Assembly (NCBI GenBank): GCA_019242475.1
Contig: JAFAVK010000063.1
Coordinates: 1 to 64,000 of the forward strand
Source of the DNA: Acidobacteriota bacterium
Lineage (GTDB): Bacteria > Acidobacteriota > Blastocatellia > Pyrinomonadales > Pyrinomonadaceae
Direction of reading: 5' to 3'
DNA length: 64,000 nt
Position 1 is the stretch's first letter; the number at the start of each line of letters is the position of its first letter. Shown in pieces: positions 34,635 through 45,784 of this stretch. The notes beneath the pieces were generated by a model that did not search any database, was not told the origin of the DNA, and saw only the letters and a program-made list of their open reading frames with translations. A program made the position numbers and the translations under genes.

Positions 34635-36536
34635 CTACCTTGAAGGGCGCTCGGGCGCGCCCTCGCGCTGCGCCTCGAACGCCTCCTCCGGCTCGCCCGT
34701 CCCGCCCGCCCCGCCTGCGCGCGGCAGGTCGGGCGCCTTCTCTTCGAAAGCCTTCTCCAAAGTCTCTTTGTTCTGCGGGAACTCTTCCACCGCGTCGCGG
34801 AAGAGCGTCAGCGCGATGCGCTCGGCGTTCGGCTGCCCCTTCTTCAAAGCCTCCGCGTAGTGCTCGGCCTGCTCCGGCTTCATCTTCCCCGGCATGAGCG
34901 GCTCGAAGGGGTCAACGATTGCCTCGACCAGCGCCGGGCCGTTCGTGCTGAGGGCCTCTTCAATCGCCCCCGCGACCTCTCCGGGGCGCTCGACGTGAAA
35001 GCCTTTCGCGCCGCACGCCTCGGCCACCTTGGCGAAGTCTATGTCGCCCAGCTCGACGCCGTACTCGGGGTGCCCGAGGTACATCATCTGCTCCCAGCGG
35101 ATCATGCCGAGCAGGTTGTTCTTGGCGACGAAGACCTTGACCGGCAGTTTGTACTTGACGCAGGTCGAGAGTTCCGCCATCAGCATCGCCATCCCGCCGT
35201 CGCCGCAGAAGGCGACGACCTGCCGCTCGGGGAAGGCGACCTGCGCGCCGATGGCGTAAGGCAGCGCCGAGGCCATCGTCGCGAGCGTGCCGCTGCCCGA
35301 GATTTGTTGCTCGCCTCTGACGTTGACGTGGCGCGAGAGCCAGAAGGTGTTCTGGCCGGAGTCGCCGCAGATGATGGCGTCATCCTTCAACTGCTCCGAG
35401 AGGCGCGCGGCGAAGACCTGACCGCTCATCGGCACGTCCCCGCTCGCGGCACGTTCGGCGAGCAGCTCGCGCCACTCGCGCATCGACTGTCGCGCGGATT
35501 CGAGGAACGAGCGGTCTGCCTTCCGTTCGAGCAGCGGCAGCAGCGCGCGCAGCGTCTCGCGCGCGTCGCCGACCAACCCCACTTCGACGGGGAAGCGCAG
35601 TCCGATCCGTTCCGGGCGCACGTCCACCTGCACGCCGCGCACGCCGTCCGGCTTCGGCAGGTAAGAGACGTAAGGGAAAGAGCTGCCGACCATCAGCAGC
35701 GTGTCGCAGGACTTGAACACGTCCTCGGTCGCCTTCGTCCCGAAGACGCCCATGCCGCCCGTCGTGTAAGGGCTATCGTCGGGCAGCACGCCTTTGCCGA
35801 GGTAGGCTTTCGCCACGGGCGCGGCCAGCGCCTCGGCCAGTTGCTCGACCTCCGCCCGCGCGCCCAACGCGCCCGCGCCGACCACGACGGCGACCCGCCG
35901 GCCCGCGTTCAGCACCTCGGCCGCGCGCCGCAGGTCTTCGCCCAGGGGCACGACCACCGGCACGCGCCAGTCCTCGGAGGTCTTGCCGGGCACGTTCATC
36001 TGGCTGTACTTCGCCTCCGACGCGGGCTGCTCTTGGAGGTCGGTGGGGAAGGCGATGTGCGCGACGCCGCGGCGCCCGAGCGCCATGCGGACGGCCGTGT
36101 TCGTCACGCCCTCGACGTGCGCCGGCCCCATCACGCGCTCGGTGTAGACGGCCACGTCCTGCATCAGACGATCCGTGTCCACGTCCTGCTGGTAGAACGT
36201 CCCGGTCAGGTCGTGGTACTGCATCCCCGTAATCGCCAGCACCGGCACCTGGTCGAACTTGGCGTCGTAGAGGCCGTTGAGGAGATGAATCGCGCCCGGC
36301 CCCGACGTGGCGAGGCAGACGCCGAGCCGCCCGCTGAACTTCGCGTAGCCGACGGCCGCGAGCGCGGCCGCCTCCTCGTGGCGCACGCCGACGAACTGCA
36401 CGTCTCCGCGCCGCTTGCGCAAAGCCTCCATGATGCCGTTGATGCCGTCGCCCGCCAGCCCGAAGACGTGGCGCACGCCCCAGCGGTCAACCAGCAGGTC
36501 GAGCAACATCTCCGCGGCGGTCTTCCCCTCGGCCAT
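34635..36536 (-). CDS. Thiamine-diphosphate enzyme, pyruvate:quinone oxidoreductase (PoxB)-like
   Basis: 633 residues with the three-domain POX/acetohydroxyacid-synthase fold: N-terminal pyrimidine-binding domain (HVFGLAGDGINGIMEAL, catalytic Glu in VRHEEAAALAA), central FAD-like domain and C-terminal ThDP domain (VAFCGDGGMAMLMAEL, with NNLLGMIRWEQ completing the GDG...NN motif). Sequence style (YHDLTGTFYQQDVDTDRLMQ) points to pyruvate dehydrogenase (quinone) or a related oxidase over acetolactate synthase. The C-terminal ~60 residues are charged and may contact membrane or partner. It would feed acetate and quinol. Confidence 0.83.
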   Translation of the reverse strand: MAEGKTAAEMLLDLLVDRWGVRHVFGLAGDGINGIMEALRKRRGDVQFVGVRHEEAAALAAVGYAKFSGRLGVCLATSGPGAIHLLNGLYDAKFDQVPVLAITGMQYHDLTGTFYQQDVDTDRLMQDVAVYTERVMGPAHVEGVTNTAVRMALGRRGVAHIAFPTDLQEQPASEAKYSQMNVPGKTSEDWRVPVVVPLGEDLRRAAEVLNAGRRVAVVVGAGALGARAEVEQLAEALAAPVAKAYLGKGVLPDDSPYTTGGMGVFGTKATEDVFKSCDTLLMVGSSFPYVSYLPKPDGVRGVQVDVRPERIGLRFPVEVGLVGDARETLRALLPLLERKADRSFLESARQSMREWRELLAERAASGDVPMSGQVFAARLSEQLKDDAIICGDSGQNTFWLSRHVNVRGEQQISGSGTLATMASALPYAIGAQVAFPERQVVAFCGDGGMAMLMAELSTCVKYKLPVKVFVAKNNLLGMIRWEQMMYLGHPEYGVELGDIDFAKVAEACGAKGFHVERPGEVAGAIEEALSTNGPALVEAIVDPFEPLMPGKMKPEQAEHYAEALKKGQPNAERIALTLFRDAVEEFPQNKETLEKAFEEKAPDLPRAGGAGGTGEPEEAFEAQREGAPERPSR

Positions 36537-36668
36537 CCAGTCCTCCTCCGACCGACCCCTACTTCTACACGGCGCGCCTCACGGCTTTCTGCCGCGGGTT
36601 TGTCGAATCGTTGCTGAATGGGGGCGTGAGCGCCGCGGCGAGAAGGGCGAAGAGGAAACTGTTTTTCG

Positions 36669-38325
<1,657 letters not shown>

Positions 38326-38342
<17 letters not shown>

Positions 38343-39867
38343 TACCGCCGAGCAGTGCATTCTTCTTCACGGAATCCTCGGCCAGCACGGGGACGCCCGT
38401 CAACACGCCGCGGAACGTCTTCAAGGGCTCGCCGACCTCCACGCCGCGCGACGCCGAGAGGCGCATCTCGCGGATGGTGTCCTCGTGGCGGCCCGTCCGC
38501 TTCTTGACGACCGAGATGGCGCGGCGGATGGCGCCCGCCGCCTCGAAGTAACGGAGCAGGACGACCGTGTCGGCGAGGTAGCTCACGTCCACGGGCGACG
38601 ACATCTGGCCCATGAAGCCGTGCTGCGCCATCAGCAGCAGCGTCACGACGCCCTGCTGGTTGAGGTAGGTCAAAAGCTCGTGCATCTGCGCCGTCAGGAA
38701 GCGCTCGTCCGGCATGGCCTGCATGTAGCCGTTGAGGCTGTCGATGATGACGACCCGCGCGTCGTCCTGCTCAACCGCCTTGCAGACGGTGTGCACGAAC
38801 TCGCCCGGGGAGAGTTCGGCCGGGTCAACCTGCTGCACCGTCAGGCGCCCGGCCTCGACCTGCGCGGGCAGGTCTGTCCCGAGCCCGGCGGCGCGGTTGA
38901 GGTAGGTGTTGACGACCTCGTCGAAGATGAAGGCGGCGGCCCGCTCGCCGCGCGCAGCCGCCGCCGCGGCGAAGTGCGCCGCCAGCGAAGACTTGCCGCA
39001 GCCGGCCGGGCCGAGGACGAGCGTGGACGTGCCGCGGTCGAGCCCGCCGCCGAGCAGCGCGTCCAACTCGGCCACGCCGCTCGCGACCGCCTCGGGCTTG
39101 AACTCCTTGCCGCGCCCGGCCGCGACCAGTCGCGGGAAGACTTCGACCCCGCCCGTCCGGATGGTGAAGTCGTGGAAGCCGCCGCGGAAGCGGCTGCCGC
39201 GCAGCTTCGAGACGCGCAGCCGCCGCCGCTCCGCGCCGTAGTCCAGCTCCAACTGTTCGAGCATCAGCACGCCGTGGGCGATGGACTGCACTTGCAGGTC
39301 GGCGTCGGCCGAGGTGCGGTCGTCGAGGAGGAGGACGGTGGACTTGCGCCCGGCGAAGAACTGCTTGAGCGCGAGTATCTGCCGGCGGTAGCGCAGGGGG
39401 TCGCGCGCGAGCAGGCGCATCTCCGAGAGCGAGTCGAAGACGACGCGGCGGGGCTGGATGCGCTCGACCTCTTCGATGACGGCGCGCGTCGTCTCGCCCA
39501 GCTCCACCTCCGAGGGGTGGAAGATGGTGTACTGCGCCTCGGCCTTCAAACTCTCCTCGGGCGGCACCAGCTCGTGCAGGTTGACGCCTTCGAGCGACCA
39601 GCCGTGCGAGCTGGCGACGGCCGTCAGCTCCTCCTTCGTCTCGGAGAGCGTGACGTAGAGCACGGGCTCGCCGCGGCGCGCGCCTTCGAGGAGGAACTGG
39701 AGCGCGAGCGTCGTCTTGCCCGTGCCGGGGTCGCCCTCCACCAGGTAGAGACGGTTGGCGGGGAAGCCGCCTTCGAGGATACCGTCCAGCCCCGCGCTGC
39801 CCGTTCCCAGCCGCGCCTGCCCTTCGCCTTCGGCGGCCCGCCCCTCTCGTTCAACTGACTGACTCAT
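38326..39867 (-). CDS. KaiC-like double RecA-domain ATPase
   Basis: 513 residues with two KaiC repeats, each with a Walker A motif: VEGDPGTGKTTLALQF (about residue 45) and VLGPAGCGKSSLAAHF (about 285); Walker B-like hydrophobic-Asp stretches follow (VVFDSLSEM, VVIIDSLNGY). Cyanobacterial KaiC keeps time with KaiA and KaiB, which are absent here; KaiC-like proteins elsewhere act in stress or kinase signalling. Start ATG at 39867 has AGGGAGG upstream. It heads a transcript with the hybrid kinase, reminiscent of KaiC-kinase pairs. Confidence 0.88.
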
Positions 39868-40083
39868 GCGCCTCCCTCTACTCGACAAGCCTTCTACTTC
39901 TTCTTCCCGCCTCGACCGCGGGCAGAGAGTAGGGCCGACGGGTGTTTACCCGCCGCTTCATTAACCGGATGGGATGACTATATCACGACACGGAGGGCGG
40001 TTTAAGCTTAATGCGGTTTCGGGCTGCGTGAAGTTAACGACCGAGCCGGTCGCGCGCGGCCGACAGGGTCGGCGTCATGGAAG

Positions 40084-41193
40084 CTAACAGATTCTCGGAA
40101 GCTGCTCGCCGACGAGCATGTCCACGATGCGCGTGCCGCCGAAGCCCGTCCGCATCGCCACGATGCCCTGCGGCTCGGCCTTCACCTCGCCGACGACGCA
40201 CGCGTCAAGGCCGTAAGCGTGCCCCCTCATGCGCGCGACCAACGCATCGGCAACTTCGGCCGCCACGACCGCGACCAGCTTCCCCTCGTTGGCGACGTAG
40301 AGCGGGTCGAGGCCGAGAATCTCGCACGCGCCGTGCACCTCCTCGCGCACGGGGATGAGGTCTTCGCGTATCTCGATGCAGACTTCGGAGGCGAGCGCGA
40401 TCTCGTTGAGGGTCGTCGCCACGCCGCCGCGCGTCGGGTCGCGCAGGCAATGGACTGCGCCCGCGTCGGCCGCGCGCGCGGCCTCTTCCAGCATCTCCCG
40501 GACGAGCGAGTGGAGCGGCGCGGTGTCGCTCCGGATGTCGGTCTCAAGCTCCAGCTCGCCGCGCGCGATCAAGATGGTCGTGCCGTGGTCGCCGACGGTG
40601 CCGCTCAGAAGCACCTTGTCGCCGACGCGGGCGCGCGCGGCGGAGATTTGGACGGGCGACTCGATGACGCCGATGCCCGCGGTGTTGATGAAGAGGCGGT
40701 CGGCGCCGCCCTTCTGCACGACCTTCGTGTCGCCCGTCACGACGAGCACGCCCGCCTCTTCGGCCGCCGCGCGCATCGAGGCGAGGATGCGCCGCAACTC
40801 TTCGACCGGAAAGCCCTCTTCGATGATGAACGCGGAGGAGAGGTAGAGCGGGCGCGCGCCGCTCATCGCGAGGTCGTTGACCGTGCCGCAGACGGCGAGC
40901 CGCCCGATGTCGCCGCCGGGGAAGAAGACGGGCGTGACGACGTAGGAGTCGGTCGTAAACGCCAGCCGCGCGCGCCCCTCGCCGCTGCCGACCTCGAAGA
41001 CGGCCTGGTCTTCGAGCGCTTCGAGCAGGGGGTTGCGCAGTTGCTCAAGAAACAGCCCTTCAATCAGCTCGTGCATCGCGCGCCCGCCGCTCCCGTGCGC
41101 GAGCGTGATCTGCTCGTCGCGGAGTTTGCGCTTCCTGCGCCGCGCCCGCTCGACGCGCTCGAAGAGCGGCGATGATGTGAACTCGCCCGTCAT
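40084..41193 (-). CDS. hypE: Hydrogenase maturation protein HypE
   Basis: Makes the cyanide ligand of the NiFe active site by dehydrating the thiocarboxamide on its own C-terminal Cys. The 369-residue protein starts with ITLAHGSGGRAMHELIEGLF after a basic leader, has FTTDSYVVTPVFFPGGDIG (PurM-type ATP site) and ends LPRIC, the required C-terminal cysteine. It is the last gene of the hydrogenase island. HypF, its partner, is encoded upstream. Confidence 0.95.
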   Translation of the reverse strand: MTGEFTSSPLFERVERARRRKRKLRDEQITLAHGSGGRAMHELIEGLFLEQLRNPLLEALEDQAVFEVGSGEGRARLAFTTDSYVVTPVFFPGGDIGRLAVCGTVNDLAMSGARPLYLSSAFIIEEGFPVEELRRILASMRAAAEEAGVLVVTGDTKVVQKGGADRLFINTAGIGVIESPVQISAARARVGDKVLLSGTVGDHGTTILIARGELELETDIRSDTAPLHSLVREMLEEAARAADAGAVHCLRDPTRGGVATTLNEIALASEVCIEIREDLIPVREEVHGACEILGLDPLYVANEGKLVAVVAAEVADALVARMRGHAYGLDACVVGEVKAEPQGIVAMRTGFGGTRIVDMLVGEQLPRIC

Positions 41194-41207
41194 CTCAGAA
41201 TACTAAC

Positions 41208-41267
41208 GATGAGTGATGAATGATGAATTAAAGACAATTGCTTTTCATTCATCACTCATCACTCATC
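41208..41267. repeat. Heptamer inverted repeat between hypD and hypE
   Basis: Two 21-nt arms built of GATGAGT/GATGAAT units pair with a single wobble mismatch around an 18-nt loop. In RNA it would form a 20-21 bp hairpin. Member of the 7-bp repeat set that marks junctions in this island. Confidence 0.9.
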
Positions 41268-41273
41268 ATTTTT

Positions 41274-42395
41274 CTAGCTCCCCGCCGCGGAGCGCTCCGC
41301 GATCTTCGAGAGGCGGCCGAAGTTGTAGTAGGCCGCGCACGCGCCCTCCGAAGAGACCATGCACGAGCCGATGGGCGTCTCGGGCGTGCAGGCCGTGCCG
41401 AAGACCTTGCACTCCCACGGCCGCTTGACGCCCTTCAGAATCTCGCCGCACTGGCACGCCTTCGGGTCGGCCACGCGCAGCCCCGGCACGTCGAACTTCA
41501 GCTCGGCGTCGAAGCGCGCGTACTTGCGGCTGAGCTTCATGCCGCTGTGCGCGATGGAGCCGAGGCCGCGCCACTCGAAGAAGTCGCGCGGCTCGAACAC
41601 GTCGAAGAGCACTTCGAGCGCCTTGCGGTTGCCGTCGCGGTTGACGCAGCGGCCGTACTGATTCTCGACCTGCGCGCGCCCCTCGACCACCTGGCGGACG
41701 AGCATGTAGACCGACTGAAGGATGTCTAACGGCTCGAAGCCCGCGACGACGACCGGCTTGCCGTACTCGGCGGGCACGAACTCGTAAGGCCGCGTCCCGA
41801 TGACCGTGCTGACGTGGCCGGGGCCGAGGAAGCCGTCGAGCTGCAAGTCGGGCGAGTCCAGCAGCGCCTTGAGCGCGGGCACAATCGTGATGTGGTTGCA
41901 GAAGACCGAGAAGTTCTCGACGCCCTCCTTCTCGGCCTGCATGACGGTCAACGCCGTCGAGGGCGCGGTCGTCTCGAAGCCGAGCGCGAGGAAGACGACC
42001 GAGCGGCCGGGGTTCTTCTTCGCCAGCTTCAGAGCGTCGAGCGGCGAGTAGACCATCCGCACGTCGGCCCCCGAAGCCTTCGCGTCGAGGAGGCTCGTCT
42101 TCGACCCCGGCACGCGCATCGCGTCGCCGAAGGTCGTGAAGATGACGCCCGGCTGCCGTGCAATCGAGATGGCGTCGTCCACGCGCCCCAAAGGGATGAC
42201 GCAGACCGGGCAGCCCGGCCCGTGAATCATCGTGATGTTCTCGGGCAGCAGGTCTTCGATGCCGTACTTGAAGATGGTGTGCGTGTGGCCGCCGCACACC
42301 TCCATGAACTTGAGCGGCCGCGTCGTCGCGTGCGCGATCTCCGCCGCCAGCCTCTCGGCGATGTCGCCCTGCCGGTACTCGTCGATGAACTTCAT
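41274..42395 (-). CDS. hypD: Hydrogenase maturation protein HypD
   Basis: Iron-sulfur scaffold on which the Fe(CN)2CO unit is assembled with HypC. 373 residues: CGGHTHTIFKYG, HGPGCPVCVIPLG and the C-terminal Cys-rich part (ACQCGEILKG, GTACTPETPIGSCMV) that binds the [4Fe-4S] cluster. The start ATG at 42395 overlaps the stop of the SIS-domain gene by 4 bp; a longer open frame upstream is out of phase with that gene and is ignored. Confidence 0.95.
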   Translation of the reverse strand: MKFIDEYRQGDIAERLAAEIAHATTRPLKFMEVCGGHTHTIFKYGIEDLLPENITMIHGPGCPVCVIPLGRVDDAISIARQPGVIFTTFGDAMRVPGSKTSLLDAKASGADVRMVYSPLDALKLAKKNPGRSVVFLALGFETTAPSTALTVMQAEKEGVENFSVFCNHITIVPALKALLDSPDLQLDGFLGPGHVSTVIGTRPYEFVPAEYGKPVVVAGFEPLDILQSVYMLVRQVVEGRAQVENQYGRCVNRDGNRKALEVLFDVFEPRDFFEWRGLGSIAHSGMKLSRKYARFDAELKFDVPGLRVADPKACQCGEILKGVKRPWECKVFGTACTPETPIGSCMVSSEGACAAYYNFGRLSKIAERSAAGS

Positions 42396-43096
42396 GTTCC
42401 GGCCTCCTCTCCCATCAGCGCCTTGTGCTGCAAGAACTCGTGCACCATGTCCCACATGACGTGGTAGAGGGCGACGTGCGTCTCCTGCACGCGGTGGATG
42501 CTCGCGGTGGGCACGGTCAGGCAGAAGTCGAGCAGCCCCGCCGCGCGCAGCCCCTCCATCTTGCCGCCGTCGCCGCCCGCGAAGCCCAACGTGCCGAGCT
42601 TCAACCGGCGCGCGGTCGCAAACGCGTGCGCGAGGTTCTCGGAGTTGCCGCTCGTCGAGATGCCTAAGAGCACGTCGCCCTCCCGGCCGAGCGCGATGAC
42701 CTGGCGCGTGAACACGTCGTCGAAGCCCACGTCGTTGGCGACGGCCGTGACCATCGCCATGTCGTTCGTCAGGCAGATGGCGGGCAGCGCCTTGCGCCCG
42801 ACCGTGACGGGGTGCATGAACTCGACGGCGACGTGCTGCGCGTCCGTGGCCGACCCGCCGTTGCCGCACACGAGCAGCTTGCGCCCGCGGTGGAAAGCCT
42901 TCGCCAGCAGGAGCGACGCCGAGAGGATCGTGTCCTTGTTCTCCTCGAAGAACTTCGACTTGACCTCGACGCTCTCGCGCGCCTTCTCCAGCAGGGAGAA
43001 GCGCAGCCCCTCCGTCAACTCCTCCGGTTTCTCCTCGTCCGCGTGCAGGAAAGGATAAAAAGCGCGCGAGAAATCTTTGGCCGACTCCTTGCTCAT
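42392..43096 (-). CDS. SIS-domain isomerase (GmhA-like) inside the hyp cluster
   Basis: 234 residues with the sugar-isomerase fold of sedoheptulose-7-phosphate isomerase: LLVCGNGGSATDAQHVAVEF, LGISTSGNSENLAHAFA and SIHRVQETHVALYHVMWD. GmhA normally supplies heptose for lipopolysaccharide, but here the gene lies between hypC and hypD and overlaps hypD by 4 bp. Similar SIS genes occur in other hydrogenase clusters, as I recall, without a proven role. It might make a precursor for a ligand or act as a moonlighting factor. Confidence 0.88.
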   Translation of the reverse strand: MSKESAKDFSRAFYPFLHADEEKPEELTEGLRFSLLEKARESVEVKSKFFEENKDTILSASLLLAKAFHRGRKLLVCGNGGSATDAQHVAVEFMHPVTVGRKALPAICLTNDMAMVTAVANDVGFDDVFTRQVIALGREGDVLLGISTSGNSENLAHAFATARRLKLGTLGFAGGDGGKMEGLRAAGLLDFCLTVPTASIHRVQETHVALYHVMWDMVHEFLQHKALMGEEAGT

Positions 43097-43117
43097 TTTA
43101 AAAAGCCCCCGCGTCCG

Positions 43118-43384
43118 TCACTCCGAAGTCGTCTTGAACTGCTCGAACTCGTCCTGGTACTGGCCGATCTCTTCGAGCACGCGCAAGGTCTCTTGCGCCT
43201 CCGCCTCGTCAATCTTCGTCATCGCGAAGCCGACGTGGATGAGGACGTAGTTGCCGACCGCCGCCTCTTCCCTGTCGAGCATCCCGACGTTGACGTTGCG
43301 CCGCACGCCGCCGACCTCGACTTTTGCAATCGAGTTCTCCGCGTCAACGATCTCGACGATCCTTCCGGGTATCGCTAGGCACAT
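43118..43384 (-). CDS. hypC: Hydrogenase maturation chaperone HypC
   Basis: 88 residues starting MCLAIPGRIVEI; the N-terminal Cys binds iron after Met removal and the His in VLIHVGFAMTKI completes the site. It carries the Fe unit from HypD to the hydrogenase large subunit. An in-frame extension upstream overlaps hypF and is rejected because the MCLAIPG start is diagnostic. It ends 21 bp before the SIS gene. Confidence 0.95.
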   Translation of the reverse strand: MCLAIPGRIVEIVDAENSIAKVEVGGVRRNVNVGMLDREEAAVGNYVLIHVGFAMTKIDEAEAQETLRVLEEIGQYQDEFEQFKTTSE

Positions 43385-43389
43385 AAGGC

Positions 43390-45708
43390 TCAAATCCTCC
43401 CCGCCGCGAGGCGCGCGTTGGCGACGGCCGCCTGGCCGAAGCTGATGCCGCCGTCGTTCGGCGGCACACGGCTGTGTGTGAAGACCTCGAAGCCTTCGCG
43501 CCGGAGCAGGCGGCACGCGCGTTCGAGCAGCAGCATGTTCTGAAAGACGCCGCCCGAGAGCACGACGCGGTCGAGTCTTCTTTCATCCCTCACGCGGCGC
43601 GCGACGGTCGTTATCAAAGCTGCCACGCCGAGGTGAAACTTCGCGGAGACCGCCGCGGGCGCGAGCCTTTCGAGCAGGTCTTCGACCGCGCGCCGGATGA
43701 CCGGTTCGGCCTTGACGATTCCGTTTGCAAAACCGAACTCGTACCCCTGCTCGCACGCGCGGTCGGCCGCCGTCTCCAGCTCAATCGCCGCCTGCCCCTC
43801 GTAGTTGACCGCGCCCCGCACGCAGAGCAGTCCCGCCACGGCGTCGAACAGGCGGCCCATGCTCGAAGTCTCAGGACTGTTCGTGCCCGACCTCGTCATG
43901 CCGCGCAGGGCGGCCCACGCGCGCCGGTCGAGCTTTTGCACGAAGGGCAGGTCGAGGTTCAGAAAGTCTTCGCCGAAGGTGCGTTGCAGGTAGACGGCGG
44001 CCATCCGCCAGGGCTCGCGGACGGCCCGCGCGCCGCCGGGCAGCGGGACGTAATCGAGGTGCGCGACGCGCTCCGCCTCGCGGAAGTCCGCGACGAAGAA
44101 CTCGCCGCCCCACAGGCGCCCGTCCGCGCCGAAGCCGAGCCCGTCCAACGCCACGCCGATGACTTCGCCCTCGATGCGGTTGTCGGCCATGCAGCTCGCG
44201 ACGTGCGCGTGGTGGTGCTGGACGCCGACCTTTTTGAATTCGTCGCCGAGCGCGAGCGCGTACTTCGTCGAGAGGTATTCGGGGTGGAGGTCGTGCGCGA
44301 CTATTTCGGGCCGCAGTTGAAAGAGGCATTTGAAGTGCTCGATGCCCTGCTCGTACGAGCGCAGAGTTTCTAAGTTTTCTAAATCGCCGACGTGTTGGCT
44401 GACGAAGGCGTGATTACCTCTCGTCAGGCAGAAGGTGTTCTTCAACTCCGCGCCGCAGGCAAGAATCTCTCTCTCGAATTTAAAACCCACCGCCAGAGGC
44501 GCGGGCGCGTAGCCGCGCGCGCGGCGCAAGACCAACTCGCGCCCCTCGTGCACGCGCGCCACCGAGTCGTCCGTCCGCATGTGGATGCGCCGGTCGTTGA
44601 GCAGGAGGTAGTCCGCGATTGAATGAAGGCGCGCGCGCGCGTCGCCGTCTTCGTAGCAGATGGGTTCGTCGGAGACGTTGCCGCTCGTCAACACGAGCGG
44701 GCGGTCGAGGTCTTCGAGGAGCAGTTGGTGCAAAGGCGTGTACGGCAGCATGAAGCCGAGCGTCTTCACGCCGGGCGCGACCGCGGCGGGGATGCCCGAG
44801 CCGTCGCTGCGCGCGAGCAGCACGACGGGGCGGCGCGCGGAAAGAAGCAACTCCGCCTCCGCCTCCGACACAACGCAGTGTCGCCGCACGACCTCGACGG
44901 AGTTCGCCATCAACGCGAACGGCTTGTCCTCCCGGTACTTCCTCCCGCGCAGGCGCCCGACCGCCGCCGCGTCCAGCGCGTCGCAGGCGAGGTGGTAGCC
45001 GCCGACGCCCTTGACGGCGACGATCTTCCCGCTCAAGAGCAGGCGGCGGACGTGCCGGATGATGTCCGTTCCGTCATCGTCGTCGAACTCGGCCTCAAGA
45101 CCGCGCGCGTCCGTCAGCTTCAACCGCGGGCCACAGGCCGGGCAGGCAATCGGCTCGGCGTGGAAGCGCCGGTCGAGCGGGTTCTCGTACTCGGCGCGGC
45201 AGTCCGCGCACATCCCGAAGTCACGCATCGTCGTCCGCCGACGGTCGTAGGGCGTGGCCTCGACGATGGTGAAGCGCGGGCCGCAGTTGGTGCAGTTGAT
45301 GAAGGGGTAGCGGTAGCGGCGGTCGGCGGGGTCGCGCAGCTCGCGCAGGCAGTCCGCGCAGGTCGCCACGTCGGCCGAGACCGGGACGAACTTCTCACCC
45401 GCGTCCGTGCTCTCGACGATGCGGAAGTCGTCGTAGTGCGCGGGGTCTAAGTCAACACACGGCTCGATTGACTCGACGAGCGCGAGCGGCGGCGCTTCGG
45501 TTTTAATCTCTTCGATGAACTGTTCGATTGCTTCGCCGTCGCCCTCCACGTCTACGAGCACGCCGGACGGGTCGTTGCGGACGAAGCCTTTGAGCGAGTG
45601 GCGCCGGGCGAGCGCGTAGACGAAGGGGCGGAAGCCGACGCCCTGCACGATGCCGCGCACACGTACCCGGACGCGCGTGAGGGCCGGACATGTCTGGGCG
45701 ACTTGCAT
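43390..45708 (-). CDS. hypF: Carbamoyltransferase HypF
   Basis: Supplies the carbamoyl group for the CN ligands. 772 residues in the full family order: acylphosphatase domain (VRGIVQGVGFRPFVYALA), two zinc fingers (CADCLREL...NCTNCGP and CADCRAEY...ACPACGP), YrdC domain (AVKGVGGYHLACDA) and Kae1-like domain with the metal motif QHHHAHVAS. The start ATG (45708) comes 4 bp after a heptamer inverted repeat, with no Shine-Dalgarno sequence visible, so initiation may depend on coupling with hypB translation or the repeat. Confidence 0.95.
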   Translation of the reverse strand: MQVAQTCPALTRVRVRVRGIVQGVGFRPFVYALARRHSLKGFVRNDPSGVLVDVEGDGEAIEQFIEEIKTEAPPLALVESIEPCVDLDPAHYDDFRIVESTDAGEKFVPVSADVATCADCLRELRDPADRRYRYPFINCTNCGPRFTIVEATPYDRRRTTMRDFGMCADCRAEYENPLDRRFHAEPIACPACGPRLKLTDARGLEAEFDDDDGTDIIRHVRRLLLSGKIVAVKGVGGYHLACDALDAAAVGRLRGRKYREDKPFALMANSVEVVRRHCVVSEAEAELLLSARRPVVLLARSDGSGIPAAVAPGVKTLGFMLPYTPLHQLLLEDLDRPLVLTSGNVSDEPICYEDGDARARLHSIADYLLLNDRRIHMRTDDSVARVHEGRELVLRRARGYAPAPLAVGFKFEREILACGAELKNTFCLTRGNHAFVSQHVGDLENLETLRSYEQGIEHFKCLFQLRPEIVAHDLHPEYLSTKYALALGDEFKKVGVQHHHAHVASCMADNRIEGEVIGVALDGLGFGADGRLWGGEFFVADFREAERVAHLDYVPLPGGARAVREPWRMAAVYLQRTFGEDFLNLDLPFVQKLDRRAWAALRGMTRSGTNSPETSSMGRLFDAVAGLLCVRGAVNYEGQAAIELETAADRACEQGYEFGFANGIVKAEPVIRRAVEDLLERLAPAAVSAKFHLGVAALITTVARRVRDERRLDRVVLSGGVFQNMLLLERACRLLRREGFEVFTHSRVPPNDGGISFGQAAVANARLAAGRI

Positions 45709-45712
45709 GAAA

Positions 45713-45784
45713 GTGATGAGTGATGAGTGATGAGTGATGAGTTGAAAGCCGCTTGCCTTTCACCCATCACTCATCACTCATCAC
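45713..45784. repeat. Heptamer inverted repeat between hypB and hypF
   Basis: Four GTGATGA-type units on one side pair with about 26 nt of CATCACT units on the other, with a short GC-rich loop. It covers the last codons of hypB: the tail MSDE and its TGA are written in repeat sequence. Confidence 0.9.

Noticed and set aside
41274-42869. Longer HypD open frame beginning inside the SIS gene
   Set aside because: The extra N-terminal 158 codons are an alternate frame of the SIS-domain gene; HypD homologs begin at MKFIDEYRQG-like sequence at 42395.
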